From: Methylotenera_A sp046594915
Lineage (GTDB): Bacteria; Pseudomonadota; Gammaproteobacteria; Burkholderiales; Methylophilaceae
Length of the DNA stretch: 64,000 nucleotides
Direction: 5' to 3'
NCBI GenBank assembly: GCA_046594915.1
Contig: JBKJRC010000006.1
Span: 124,001-188,000 of the forward strand
Below the pieces are notes generated by a model. That model ran no database searches. It saw nothing but the letters and a program-made list of their open reading frames with translations, and had not been told where the DNA came from. The position numbers were made by a program, and so were the translations under genes. Below are positions 26,192-35,879 of the stretch, one piece after another (positions within the stretch are counted from its first letter, which is position 1; each line of letters starts with the position of its first letter).

Positions 26192-26223
26192 GATTGTTGC
26201 CGTATAACTACTTAGCAACAATC
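26192..26223. promoter_or_regulatory. Inverted repeat before the lipoprotein esterase gene
   Basis: GATTGTTGC (26192-26200) and GCAACAATC (26215-26223) are exact 9-base inverted repeats separated by 14 bases, ending 25 bases before the GTG start at 26249. There is no T-tract, so an operator or a leader hairpin is more likely than a terminator. Confidence 0.45.
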
Positions 26224-26248
26224 ACTCAACATTTCAAAGATAACTTCA

Positions 26249-27169
26249 GTGCTTACATCCATTAAAAAAAATCTTTTACCTGTTAAAGCGTTGCTGGGCC
26301 TTGCCGTTATATTCGCCACCAATGCGTGTAGCCCTATCAAATTACTCAATGTGGCTGTGCCAGAAAGCACATACAAAATAGAATCGGATATCGCCTATGG
26401 CACTTTACCAAGGCAAAAATTAGACATTTATTTACCCAATTTAGAGGCAACACAGCAATTTAAAAACACCTCTCGCAAAGTGGTGATATTTTTTTATGGC
26501 GGTAGTTGGGATTCTGGCGAACGTAGTGACTATAAGTTTGTAGGTGAAGCATTGGCGTCGCAAGGCTTTATTGTTGTTATTCCCGATTACCGTGTGTATC
26601 CAGATGTGTTATTTCCAGCCTTAATGGCAGACCCGGCAATGGCTGCGCGTTGGGTAAAAGACAACATCACTCGCTATAACGGCAATGCCAATCAAGTTTT
26701 TTTGGCGGGCCATTCTGCAGGTGCGCATATTGCAGTTATGCTAGGCGTTAATGCGGAGTATTTAGCAAAACAATCCCTTAAACCCGCAGATTTTGCTGGG
26801 ATTATTGGGCTGGCAGGGCCCTATGATTTTTTACCATTAAAATCAGATCGATTAAAAACCATATTTGGGCCAGAATCAGAGCAATGGAAATCACAACCCA
26901 TCAACTTTGTCGATGGAAAAAATCCGCCCATGTTACTTGCGGTAGGCAAAAAAGATGGCACAGTTTGGCCGCGCAATACCTATAATTTGGCCGAAAAAAT
27001 CAAAAACAATAACGGCTTGGTGCAAGTAATGTCATTTGAAAATTATGGACATATTGATATGGCGGCAAAACTGGCCAAACCACTTCGTGGCAACGGCGAA
27101 CTGTTAAAAGCAATGGCCGATTTTATACAAAATACACCAGCAGAGACGGTTGTTATCAGCAAACCTTAA
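26249..27169 (+). CDS. Lipoprotein alpha/beta-hydrolase (carboxylesterase-like)
   Basis: 306 residues beginning at GTG. A lipobox, FATNACS, predicts lipidation at C27. The esterase machinery is present: oxyanion loop FFYGGSWDSGER, nucleophile in GHSAGAH, an aspartate in VGKKDGTVW and histidine in NYGHIDMA. The family cleaves ester bonds of small acyl or aryl esters; natural substrate is unknown. It lies after cpxA in the same direction but behind an inverted repeat, and ends one base before the converging glycosyltransferase gene, with no room for a separate terminator. Confidence 0.82.
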   Translation: MLTSIKKNLLPVKALLGLAVIFATNACSPIKLLNVAVPESTYKIESDIAYGTLPRQKLDIYLPNLEATQQFKNTSRKVVIFFYGGSWDSGERSDYKFVGEALASQGFIVVIPDYRVYPDVLFPALMADPAMAARWVKDNITRYNGNANQVFLAGHSAGAHIAVMLGVNAEYLAKQSLKPADFAGIIGLAGPYDFLPLKSDRLKTIFGPESEQWKSQPINFVDGKNPPMLLAVGKKDGTVWPRNTYNLAEKIKNNNGLVQVMSFENYGHIDMAAKLAKPLRGNGELLKAMADFIQNTPAETVVISKP

Positions 27170-27170
27170 G

Positions 27171-28175
27171 TTAAGTTTGCGCATGATTTTTTAAAAAATG
27201 TTCAAAATATTGAACGGCAGTCTTTTGCGTACAATATTGATTGGCAAATGCAAAGCCTGTTTCACTTAGCTGTTTAGTTTTAGTTTCGTCATTCCACAAA
27301 GTCTCAATTTTTTCTGATAAATCATCTGCATTTTTAGGCTCGCAAAATAAACCCGTTACCTGGTCTTTAATATAATCTTGCACGCCAAGTGAGTTAGTCA
27401 CCACAATCGCTTTTTTGAAAAACATGGAAGACACAATCGTCACATGGCCACACGGCACTTGGCTATCTCTAAGCGGCAACACCATAAATGCACTGTGCGC
27501 CAAAATATTATGCGCATGTGCAAGCGAAATATTGGAATAAACTTTTACGTTGTCTGGTACTATCAAGCCTTGCAGGCTGTCTGCACTTGCCACTAATATC
27601 AATTTAATGTGAGGCAACTTTTTCATCGCTTGCATTAATGTTGCGTAATCTCTGCCTTGGCTGCCTAAAGCGCAAATGTAGTGCCCAGGTTCAATCGGCG
27701 TTTCAGTTAAATCAACTTTAGGCGCATGCACCGCCCAATGCAACATGTCTATTTTTTCAATCGGTATATCAAAGTAATTAGCATACAATTTGCGTTCAAC
27801 AGTGGAATAACTAACAAATTTGGTAGGCTGCTGAAAAGCCTTTGCCATTGCACTACGTTGTGCGCCATGTGGTAAGTCAGTCAGGTTGAATGAATAAACT
27901 AAATGCGGTGTATCAGGACATATAATTTTAGCCAAATTGCCTGCGTACAAAGCAGGCCTAGGCCCGTGAGAAACCAGAACTGAAGATTTTTTTCTGGCTA
28001 ATGTTACTGCTTTGCTTGCAGCAACTACGCGCGCAATAGAGTCTTTTTTTGGTAAAAGTGCTGGCAACTTTACTGCCAGGCTTGAAAAATGATGCCACTC
28101 ATCATTGGTGTGCTTGAACTCGTCATGTAGCCAATTCCAGCTGGTATTCAAGTCGCTTAAGTTAATAATATGCAT
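27171..28175 (-). CDS. Glycosyltransferase, GT-B fold (group 1-like)
   Basis: 334 residues, cytoplasmic. The C-terminal half has the nucleotide-sugar-binding features of group 1 transferases: a strand-loop CALGSQGRDY, HAHNILAHSAFMVLPL, VPCGHVTIVSSMFFKKAIV and VTNSLGVQDYIKDQVTGLF with an NADDLSEKIETL helix. Donor and acceptor cannot be read from the sequence. It follows prfC in the same direction but a long palindrome lies between them, so it may have its own expression. A role in surface polysaccharide synthesis is the usual expectation, unproven here. Confidence 0.75.
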   Translation of the reverse strand: MHIINLSDLNTSWNWLHDEFKHTNDEWHHFSSLAVKLPALLPKKDSIARVVAASKAVTLARKKSSVLVSHGPRPALYAGNLAKIICPDTPHLVYSFNLTDLPHGAQRSAMAKAFQQPTKFVSYSTVERKLYANYFDIPIEKIDMLHWAVHAPKVDLTETPIEPGHYICALGSQGRDYATLMQAMKKLPHIKLILVASADSLQGLIVPDNVKVYSNISLAHAHNILAHSAFMVLPLRDSQVPCGHVTIVSSMFFKKAIVVTNSLGVQDYIKDQVTGLFCEPKNADDLSEKIETLWNDETKTKQLSETGFAFANQYCTQKTAVQYFEHFLKNHAQT

Positions 28176-28189
28176 ATTTAGCCCGAATA

Positions 28190-28225
28190 GTTAACACTTA
28201 AAATTAGCTAATTTTAAGTGTTAAC
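28190..28225. terminator. Perfect 36-base palindrome overlapping the prfC stop codon
   Basis: GTTAACACTTAAAATTAG (28190-28207) is followed directly by its exact reverse complement (28208-28225). It is AT-rich and has no loop and no true T-tract. It covers the prfC stop codon at 28221-28223, so an RNA hairpin would form at the message end. A terminator or a protein-binding palindrome are both possible. Confidence 0.55.
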
Positions 28226-29795
28226 TAATTTCTCTAGTCGCCAGGAACTGAATATCTGGATATCGCTCTTGCGCCATCTGTAAATTAACACGATTCGGCG
28301 CTAAATAGACATATTCTTCGTTGCCATCTAAACCCACATTAAAGCCGTATTTGTCAGCAATCGCATGTAAATCAGCATCGCTTCCACGCAACCAGCGCGC
28401 GGTATAGCAATCATAACTTTCAAATGCCACATCTACGCCATATTCATGTTCTAAGCGATGCGCCACCACGTCAAACTGCAATAAACCGACTGCGCCTAAA
28501 ATCAAGTCATTTGATAAAAGAGGGCGGAATAACTGCGATGCGCCTTCTTCTGCCAATTGTTGCAAGCCTTTTTGCAACTGCTTCATTTTAAGCGGATTTT
28601 TTAAGCGCGCGCGGCGGAAAAATTCAGGTGCAAATGAGGGTATACCAGTAAATTTCAGCTCTTCGCCTTCACTAAACGTATCGCCGACTTTGATCGTGCC
28701 GTGATTAGGGATACCGATAATGTCGCCAGAATAGGCTTCGTCCATGGTGGTGCGGTCGCGCGCCATAAACGTAATCGCATTATTCACCGCCATTAATTTG
28801 CCAGTAGATACTTGCTTGATTTTCATGCCACGCTCAAAACGGCCAGAACAGACGCGCAAAAATGCAATACGATCGCGATGTTTTGGATCCATATTGGCTT
28901 GAATTTTGAATACAAAGCCTGAGAATTTTGGCTCATCAGGCGTAATTTCACGATTTGCAGTTTGTCGCGCTAATGGGGCAGGGGATAAATCGACTACAGC
29001 ATCTAACAATGATTGCACGCCAAAGTTGTTGACGGCAGAGCCAAAAAATACAGGCGTTTGCTTACCGCTTAAATATCGTGCCGCATTAAATTCATGTGAT
29101 GCGCCACGTACTAATTCAACATCAACTCGCAACTCTTCAGCTTGTCGTCCAATTAATTCATCTAAACGCGGATTATCTAAACCTTGAATCGTCTCCGATG
29201 TGCCTTTTTCTGCATGCGGATCAAAAAACAAAATGCTATCATTGACTAAGTTATATACACCACGAAACGATTTTCCCATGCCAATTGGCCAAGTCATCGG
29301 CGCGCATTCCATACCTAGTGTGGTTTCAATTTCATCCAGCAATTCAATTGGTGCACGGCTTTCACGGTCTAGTTTGTTGATAAACGTAATAATCGGCGTA
29401 TCGCGCATGCGACATACATTGAGCAATTTAATGGTTTGCGCTTCTACACCATTGACTGAGTCAATCACCATCACGGCAGAATCCACCGCCGTCAATGTAC
29501 GATAGGTGTCTTCTGAGAAATCATCATGGCCTGGCGTATCCAGTAGATTCACCATATGGTCACGGTAAGGAAACTGCATCACGGATGAAGTGACTGAAAT
29601 GCCACGCTGCTTCTCAAGCTCCATCCAGTCAGATGTCGCGTGGCGTGCCGCTTTACGTCCACGCACTTCACCCGCTACTTGAATTGCACCGCCAAACCAT
29701 AATAGCTTCTCGGTAAGGGTAGTTTTACCTGCATCGGGGTGAGAAATAATGGCGAAGGTACGACGGCGGGTGATTTCTTGTTGTATTGAAGACAT
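28221..29795 (-). CDS. prfC: Peptide chain release factor 3
   Basis: 524 residues of the translational GTPase family: G1 SHPDAGKTT, the switch segment KQRGISVTSS, G3 DTPGHDDF and G4 NKLDR. The wording (SDWMELEKQRGISV, then a C-terminal SQLFRP and GAVGLLQFDVV) is that of RF3, which recycles RF1 and RF2 from the ribosome after termination. I chose the ATG at 29795 (MSSIQQEITRRRTFA), matching RF3 N-termini; a TTG seven codons upstream has no ribosome site. A perfect palindrome spans the stop codon. Confidence 0.96.
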   Translation of the reverse strand: MSSIQQEITRRRTFAIISHPDAGKTTLTEKLLWFGGAIQVAGEVRGRKAARHATSDWMELEKQRGISVTSSVMQFPYRDHMVNLLDTPGHDDFSEDTYRTLTAVDSAVMVIDSVNGVEAQTIKLLNVCRMRDTPIITFINKLDRESRAPIELLDEIETTLGMECAPMTWPIGMGKSFRGVYNLVNDSILFFDPHAEKGTSETIQGLDNPRLDELIGRQAEELRVDVELVRGASHEFNAARYLSGKQTPVFFGSAVNNFGVQSLLDAVVDLSPAPLARQTANREITPDEPKFSGFVFKIQANMDPKHRDRIAFLRVCSGRFERGMKIKQVSTGKLMAVNNAITFMARDRTTMDEAYSGDIIGIPNHGTIKVGDTFSEGEELKFTGIPSFAPEFFRRARLKNPLKMKQLQKGLQQLAEEGASQLFRPLLSNDLILGAVGLLQFDVVAHRLEHEYGVDVAFESYDCYTARWLRGSDADLHAIADKYGFNVGLDGNEEYVYLAPNRVNLQMAQERYPDIQFLATREIS

Positions 29796-29903
29796 AAAGA
29801 TTACACTATTAATCAAAAGTGTTATTTTAGCGCATAGGCACTGATTTATGACTTAACATTTATACTCTAAAAAATATAATAGTTTAATAACTGTAGATAT
29901 TTT

Positions 29904-30806
29904 TTAATTTTGTCTTACTTGTTTAAGTTTATTTAAAAATGCAATTGCTGTAGCTAATATTTGTTTATTAAAATTAAGTAAATGTAGCAAAGTATCCATT
30001 AATATAGATTGTTTAACAATTGATGTTTTAAGTTGACTGTAATGTTTTTTCGCAAATACTTTATGATGTAAGTCATAGGTTTCTAGCGCGTTATAAATCA
30101 AACCTGCCTCTTCATGCGACAACTCTATTCTGCATGGGTAAATTTCTGCCAAACTGGTTACAATTTTTGTATAGACTATAGGACCAGTGAGCTTGAGTAC
30201 GCCCATTTTGCCAGTTCCATGTAATAGCGAGTTATATTTCTCAATATTGCTACATACTGCGTTAATTACATTCTTTAGTATAGGGTGGCCAGGTGCAGTA
30301 ATAATATGCCATTGTTGAATCTCTCCATTGGGATTATTTATTCCTACATAAAAACCAAGCTTAAAACTTGGGTCATATTGTGTCCAGTGTGATGAAATAA
30401 AAGTCTCATTTTTCTGAATTATGCTATTCAAAGGTTTGCTTAACCCGCTTTTGATATCTAAATAAACTCCACCTTCTTTATAAATCAAAAGGTACCTAAA
30501 AAAATCAGCTCTAGCTGCACCATATAATGGGTTAATTAATAAATAAAACCGTAATAATTCTGGAAAGTTTAACTTTATATACTGTTCAATGTCTGCGTCA
30601 TCGTATAGCTTATGTAGCCAGTCGGGATTCTGAAGTTTGATATGCTTGACATTTTTTTCTAACTCGTCAGGTAAGTTTTTAGTGAAAAATGTTTGATGGA
30701 TTACTTTTGGAATATGATGCTCAAATTCTAATTCATCAACATATGTCTTATCATTCGATGCGTTTAATAAAAAAGGTGAGCATAGAGTATTAAAAAATGT
30801 TTTCAT
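29904..30806 (-). CDS. GT32-type glycosyltransferase (DXD sugar-binding region)
   Basis: 300 residues. The PKVIHQTFFTK start, NPDWLHKLYDD and ARADFFRYLLIYKEGG followed by VYLDIK are those of the Gly_transf_sug/OCH1-like family (GT32), which add a sugar to surface glycans. At the metal site the sequence is LDIK rather than the textbook DxD, a variant I believe occurs in bacterial members. The gene is visibly more AT-rich than its neighbours, with many AAA, TTA and ATT codons. It begins 5 bases after the stop of acs and sits between acs and prfC, housekeeping genes with which it has no functional link, so transfer into the locus is likely. Confidence 0.78.
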   Translation of the reverse strand: MKTFFNTLCSPFLLNASNDKTYVDELEFEHHIPKVIHQTFFTKNLPDELEKNVKHIKLQNPDWLHKLYDDADIEQYIKLNFPELLRFYLLINPLYGAARADFFRYLLIYKEGGVYLDIKSGLSKPLNSIIQKNETFISSHWTQYDPSFKLGFYVGINNPNGEIQQWHIITAPGHPILKNVINAVCSNIEKYNSLLHGTGKMGVLKLTGPIVYTKIVTSLAEIYPCRIELSHEEAGLIYNALETYDLHHKVFAKKHYSQLKTSIVKQSILMDTLLHLLNFNKQILATAIAFLNKLKQVRQN

Positions 30807-30811
30807 AACTG

Positions 30812-32800
30812 TTATTTTACAACTTCTTTCAATTGGTCTAATATCGCTGGATTATCCAATGTTGAAATGTCTGAAGTGATCTCTTCACCTTTTGCCAATG
30901 AGCGTAAAAGTCTGCGCATAATTTTTCCGCTGCGCGTTTTTGGCAAGTTATCACCAAAGCGGATCTCATCTGGCTTGGCGATTGGGCCGATTTCTTTTCC
31001 TACCCAGTCACGTAAGTTAGCAACGATTTTTTTGGCTTCTTCGCCAGTAGGTCTAGCGCCTTTTAGTACCACATAGGCAACGATTGATTCGCCTTTGATA
31101 TCATGCGGTTTGCCAACCACGGCGGCTTCTGCCACTAATGGATTTGAAACCAAGGCTGATTCAATTTCCATTGTGCCCAAGCGGTGACCAGACACGTTAA
31201 GCACATCGTCAATGCGGCCCATAATGGTGAAATTACCTGTTTTAGCATCGCGCACTGCGCCATCACCTGCCAAATATAACTTACCACCTAAATCCACTGG
31301 ATAATAACTGGTTTTAAAGCGCTCTGGGTCGTTGTAAATATTACGGATCATGGATGGCCATGGCTTTTTAATCACCAATAAGCCGCCTGTACCCCAAGGT
31401 AAATCTTTGCCTGTTTCATCTACCACGTCAATGGCAATGCCCGGGAAAGGCATGTTACAGGAGCCAGGCGTTAAGGCATGCGCACCTGGCAATGGCGTAA
31501 TGACATGGCCGCCCGTTTCGGTTTGCCAGAAGGTATCGGCGATTGGGCAACGGCCGCCACCCACTTGTTCAAAATACCACATCCATGCTTCTGGATTAAT
31601 TGGTTCACCCACAGTGCCTAATAAACGCAAACTACTCAAATCGTAGTTTTTAGGATGCGTACTTGCATCCATCTCACTTGATTTAATCAGCGAGCGAATC
31701 GCAGTTGGTGCAGTATAGAATATGGAAACTTTATGTTTTTCAATCATCTGCCAAAAGCGTCCAGCATTCGGATAAGTTGGAATGCCTTCAAATACCACTT
31801 GTGTCGCGCCCATTGCCAATGGGCCATAGGTTACATAACTATGGCCAGTAATCCAGCCCACATCGGCGGTACACCAGTACACGTCATCAGGTTTTACATC
31901 AAAGGTCCAGCGCATGGTGTTCATAGCATGCAGTAAATAACCCGCTGAGCTGTGTTGTACGCCTTTTGGTTTGCCAGTTGAGCCGCTGGTATACAGTAAA
32001 AATAGCGGATGTTCCGCATTCACCATCACCGGTTCACATTCTTGTGCCTGGCCTGCGATTAAATCATTCCACCACACATCTTTTGCATTCCAAGCCACAT
32101 CTTGGCCGGTTTTTTTCAGCACGATTACTTTTTGTATGCCATCCCAGCCATGTTCGCTTTTTGCTTGCGCAATGCCTTCATCGACAGCGGCTTTTAATGG
32201 TAATGTTTTGCCGCCGCGATATTGACCGTCTGAGGTAATAATCGCAACCGCGCCTGCATCAATCATGCGTTCATTTAAGCTTTTGGCAGAAAAGCCACCA
32301 AACACTACAGAATGCGTTAAGCCTAAGCGTGCGCAGGCTTGCATGGCAACAATGGCTTCAATGCCCATTGGTAAATAGATAATCACGCGCGAGCCTACAC
32401 TTAAATTCAGCGTTTTTAAGCCGTTGGCAAACTGGCATACTTGGTGATACAACTCTTTGTAAGTCACCGTTTTCGTGTCACCGTTATCCGCTTCAAAAAT
32501 AATCGCCGTTTTGTTGGGGATTTTGGCTAAATGTTTATCCAAACAATTGACTGAAACGTTTAACTCGCCATCTTCAAACCACTTGTAGAATGGCGCTTGT
32601 GATTCGTTGAGTGTTTTGGTAAATGGCTGATGCCAGACCAATAATTCGCGTGCTAAATTTGCCCAAAAAACTTCGTAATCGGCTTCGGCTTCGGCACAAA
32701 GTGCGTTATAAGCTTCTAAGCCAGAAACATGGGCTTGCGCCTTAAATTCCTCACTCGGATGGAACACGCGGTTTTCGGTTAATACAGATTCAATAGCCAT
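30812..32800 (-). CDS. acs: Acetyl-CoA synthetase (AMP-forming)
   Basis: 662 residues, the normal length. Key motifs are YTSGSTGKPKGVQHS (nucleotide loop), DTFWQTETGGH, the YLAGDGAVRD hinge and KTRSGKIMRRLLR, whose lysine is the catalytic residue regulated by acetylation. The enzyme activates acetate to acetyl-CoA through acetyl-AMP. The ATG at 32800 (MAIESVLTEN) has a GGGAG ribosome site 9 bases upstream; a TTG three codons earlier is too close to it. It diverges from glnE. The next gene downstream, a GT32 transferase, is 5 bases away and may be cotranscribed. Confidence 0.96.
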   Translation of the reverse strand: MAIESVLTENRVFHPSEEFKAQAHVSGLEAYNALCAEAEADYEVFWANLARELLVWHQPFTKTLNESQAPFYKWFEDGELNVSVNCLDKHLAKIPNKTAIIFEADNGDTKTVTYKELYHQVCQFANGLKTLNLSVGSRVIIYLPMGIEAIVAMQACARLGLTHSVVFGGFSAKSLNERMIDAGAVAIITSDGQYRGGKTLPLKAAVDEGIAQAKSEHGWDGIQKVIVLKKTGQDVAWNAKDVWWNDLIAGQAQECEPVMVNAEHPLFLLYTSGSTGKPKGVQHSSAGYLLHAMNTMRWTFDVKPDDVYWCTADVGWITGHSYVTYGPLAMGATQVVFEGIPTYPNAGRFWQMIEKHKVSIFYTAPTAIRSLIKSSEMDASTHPKNYDLSSLRLLGTVGEPINPEAWMWYFEQVGGGRCPIADTFWQTETGGHVITPLPGAHALTPGSCNMPFPGIAIDVVDETGKDLPWGTGGLLVIKKPWPSMIRNIYNDPERFKTSYYPVDLGGKLYLAGDGAVRDAKTGNFTIMGRIDDVLNVSGHRLGTMEIESALVSNPLVAEAAVVGKPHDIKGESIVAYVVLKGARPTGEEAKKIVANLRDWVGKEIGPIAKPDEIRFGDNLPKTRSGKIMRRLLRSLAKGEEITSDISTLDNPAILDQLKEVVK

Positions 32801-32821
32801 GCAACGCAACTCCCAAATTTG

Positions 32822-32868
32822 TCATTAATCAATTGATGGTTAATGAAAGACATTCACTTTTTTATAAT
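32822..32868. promoter_or_regulatory. acs/glnE divergent control region
   Basis: An imperfect inverted repeat, TCATTAATC (32822-32830) and GGTTAATGA (32838-32846), lies near the acs start, and a -10-like TATAAT is at 32863-32868 on the plus strand, 57 bases before glnE. No convincing -35 box was found. The repeat is a candidate operator for acs. Confidence 0.35.
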
Positions 32869-32925
32869 AATGTTTAAGGTAAGATATAACACACTAGTTA
32901 ACCAATATATTACCTTAAAAAACCC

Positions 32926-35778
32926 ATGCAATCACTGGATAAATACTTGTCATTAACCCAAGCGCCCACTCGTTTTGAGGCTGGATTGCAACACCTGGTC
33001 AATTGTAGTTTGTACGCAACGCGTTTGCTGGCAAAAGATGCCTTGCTACTAGAAGATTTGCTAGAAAATCACCAGCAAACTTATACGCTTGAACAGATGC
33101 AGCAGTTTTTGAACGATGCCAACATAAGAGAAGAAATTGCATTAAAAAAAGTGTTAAGGCAGTTGCGCCAGCGCGTTTTGTTAAGAATTATTTATCGCGA
33201 TTTGAACCAATTATGTGCTTTAAATGAAGTGATGCAAACCATTTCTGAACTGGCGGAAATCACCATTCAAACGGCGGTTAATTTTCATTCAATATGGCTG
33301 GAAGCTAATTATGGCAAGCCTTACAGCGAAGCTGGTTTGCCACAGCAAATGATTGTGGTGGGCATGGGGAAATTAGGCGGTTTTGAACTAAACGTGTCTT
33401 CGGATGTGGATTTGATTTTTAGCTATGAAGCCGAAGGTGAAACGCTTGGCGAAAATCTGAGTGATAGCAGTGGCAACAATGTCATTAGCAATCAAGATTT
33501 TTTTAACAAATTGGGAAAAAAAGTGATATCGGCTTTGGATGATGTGACCGAAGACGGTTTTGTGTTCCGAATGGATATGCGTTTGCGCCCATTTGGCTCT
33601 GAAGGCATGTTGGTACCCAATTGCGAGGCGCTGGAAGAGTATTACCAAAATAACGGACGCGAGTGGGAGCGTTACGCCTGGATAAAAGGCCGTGTGGTGG
33701 CAGGGCCGAAAGAATTAATTACCAAGCTATTAAAGCCATTTGTATTTCGAAAATATTTAGATTTTAACGCGCTAACTAGCTTGCGAGATTTAAAAATGCA
33801 AATCCAGCGCGATGTGCTGCAAAAAGGCCTGCAAGATAATATTAAACTAGGCCGCGGCGGTATTCGTGAGATTGAGTTTATTGCCCAAGTTTTTCAGTTA
33901 ATACGCGGTGGAACGGATACCAGCTTACAAATAAAACCGACTTTACAAGTGTTAAAGTTGCTACAAAACAAAAGCTTATTACCAGAAAAAATAGTAACCG
34001 AATTAACGACTGCTTATGTGTTTTTAAGAAACTTAGAACACCGTTTAATGTATGTGGACGATCAACAAACGCAAGATTTGCCAAAAAGTGATATTGCAAG
34101 AGCGCGCATCGCCAGCGCGATGCAGTTTAAAGATTGGCAAAGCTTTTTAGCGCAATTAAATGTGCATAGACAAATCGTACAGCAGCATTTTGACGCGACT
34201 TTTAATAGTGAGCCTTCATCCGGCGCCGCCATCGATAAGCAATCTAGCCAACAAAATAAGACTGAAGTCGCACTTTGGCAACAAACACTTGATAGCAATA
34301 TTGCTCTGCAAGCACTATCTGATGCGGGTTATAGCGAGGCGAATGAAGCTTTGCAACGTTTAAAAATGCTGCGCGCAAGCAGTCGCTATCAGCAGCTGCC
34401 AGAAACTAGTCGCCAGCGTTTTGATCGCTTAATGCCGTTGGTGATTCAAATTGCCGCGCAAGAAGAAAATAGCGACATCGCGTTATTGCGCACCATTAGT
34501 TTGCTAGAGAATATCTGCCGCCGCGCCAGTTATTTGGCCTTGCTGGCGGAATATCCGCAGGCGTTAAACTTGGTGATTAAGCTATGCGCTGCCAGCCCGT
34601 GGCTGGCGCAATATTTATCTGCCCATCCCATTTTGCTGGATGAATTGCTAGACTCGCGCACCTTGTACGAAGAGCCAGATTTTGCTTTACTAAAAGCCGA
34701 ATTAATCGAAAAAATGCAGCACTTGCAAAATGACACCGAAGCGCAAATGGATGCCATGCGTCATTTTAAACATGCCACCATTTTAAAATTTGCCGCGCAA
34801 GATGTGGCCGATGCATTGCCGCTGGAAATCTTATCGGATTATCTCAGCAATCTAGCCGATGTGATTGTGCAAGTAAGCTTGCCAATCATTTGGAATAGTC
34901 TGAAATTTAAACATATCGATACGCCGCATTTTGCCGTGATCGGTTATGGCAAGTTAGGCAGCAAAGAATTAGGCTATATGTCTGATTTAGATATTATATT
35001 TCTTTATAGTCATCCGCATGAAAATGCTAGTAACGACAACACCGCAGAAAATGCTAATGGCGATGCGTTACAACCCAGTACTACGGATAGCAGCGGAAAC
35101 AGTGGTGAAATCTATGCGCGTTTCGCGCAGCGTATCAACAACTGGTTCAACAGTATTACCAACGCAGGCTTGCTGTATGAAACCGATTTGCAGTTGCGCC
35201 CAGATGGTAATAGTGGCTTGCTGGTCAGCAGTATCGCCGCATTTAAAGAATACCAGCTCACCAAAGCGTGGGTATGGGAACATCAAGCATTGACCCGCGC
35301 GCGATTGATTGCGGGCGACGCTGATATTGGTAGAGCATTCGAGCAAGTGCGTGTAGACGTGTTAAGTCAGCAGCGCGATGGTGAAACGCTGAAAAAATCT
35401 GTAATAGAAATGCGCGAAAAAATGCGCGCCAGCCATACACCGCAAGCGGGTTTATTTGATATTAAACACGATGCAGGCGGCATTATTGATGTGGAATTTT
35501 TAGTGCAATTTTTAGTGTTAAGTCATGCCAATAAACACCCAGAATTAACCGAAAATATCGGCAATATCGCGTTGTTAAAATTGCTGGCTTCACTGGATAT
35601 TATTGAAGAAACAGCAGCAGAAAACGTAATCATTGCTTACAGGCAATACCGAAAAATGCAGCATGCGCTTAAATTGCAGGGCGTGACGCATACTAGAGTC
35701 GAAACGGGTTTAGTTTCACATCATATTATCGGAGTGAAAACTTTATGCGCGCGCGTTTTTTTAACTCATTATGAGTAG
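32926..35778 (+). CDS. glnE: Bifunctional glutamine synthetase adenylyltransferase/deadenylylase
   Basis: 950 residues with two nucleotidyltransferase domains, each with its diagnostic motif: GMGKLGGFELNVSSDVDLIF in the N-terminal deadenylylase half and GYGKLGSKELGYMSDLDIIF in the C-terminal adenylylase half. It attaches AMP to, and removes it from, glutamine synthetase under control of PII and so sets nitrogen assimilation. The C-terminal half carries an Asn/Ser/Thr-rich insertion (about residues 700-725) after LYSHPHEN, absent from many homologues. The protein looks complete at the end (MQHALKLQGVTHTRVE). No ribosome site is obvious. Confidence 0.95.
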   Translation: MQSLDKYLSLTQAPTRFEAGLQHLVNCSLYATRLLAKDALLLEDLLENHQQTYTLEQMQQFLNDANIREEIALKKVLRQLRQRVLLRIIYRDLNQLCALNEVMQTISELAEITIQTAVNFHSIWLEANYGKPYSEAGLPQQMIVVGMGKLGGFELNVSSDVDLIFSYEAEGETLGENLSDSSGNNVISNQDFFNKLGKKVISALDDVTEDGFVFRMDMRLRPFGSEGMLVPNCEALEEYYQNNGREWERYAWIKGRVVAGPKELITKLLKPFVFRKYLDFNALTSLRDLKMQIQRDVLQKGLQDNIKLGRGGIREIEFIAQVFQLIRGGTDTSLQIKPTLQVLKLLQNKSLLPEKIVTELTTAYVFLRNLEHRLMYVDDQQTQDLPKSDIARARIASAMQFKDWQSFLAQLNVHRQIVQQHFDATFNSEPSSGAAIDKQSSQQNKTEVALWQQTLDSNIALQALSDAGYSEANEALQRLKMLRASSRYQQLPETSRQRFDRLMPLVIQIAAQEENSDIALLRTISLLENICRRASYLALLAEYPQALNLVIKLCAASPWLAQYLSAHPILLDELLDSRTLYEEPDFALLKAELIEKMQHLQNDTEAQMDAMRHFKHATILKFAAQDVADALPLEILSDYLSNLADVIVQVSLPIIWNSLKFKHIDTPHFAVIGYGKLGSKELGYMSDLDIIFLYSHPHENASNDNTAENANGDALQPSTTDSSGNSGEIYARFAQRINNWFNSITNAGLLYETDLQLRPDGNSGLLVSSIAAFKEYQLTKAWVWEHQALTRARLIAGDADIGRAFEQVRVDVLSQQRDGETLKKSVIEMREKMRASHTPQAGLFDIKHDAGGIIDVEFLVQFLVLSHANKHPELTENIGNIALLKLLASLDIIEETAAENVIIAYRQYRKMQHALKLQGVTHTRVETGLVSHHIIGVKTLCARVFLTHYE

Positions 35779-35879
35779 CCAATATCAATAAAGCGCAAGT
35801 TGCGAAATGATAAGCAACTAATATGCAAATTAGTGCCTTTGTGCTTTTAATACGGCTGCGTAATGATGGCTTAGAGAAC

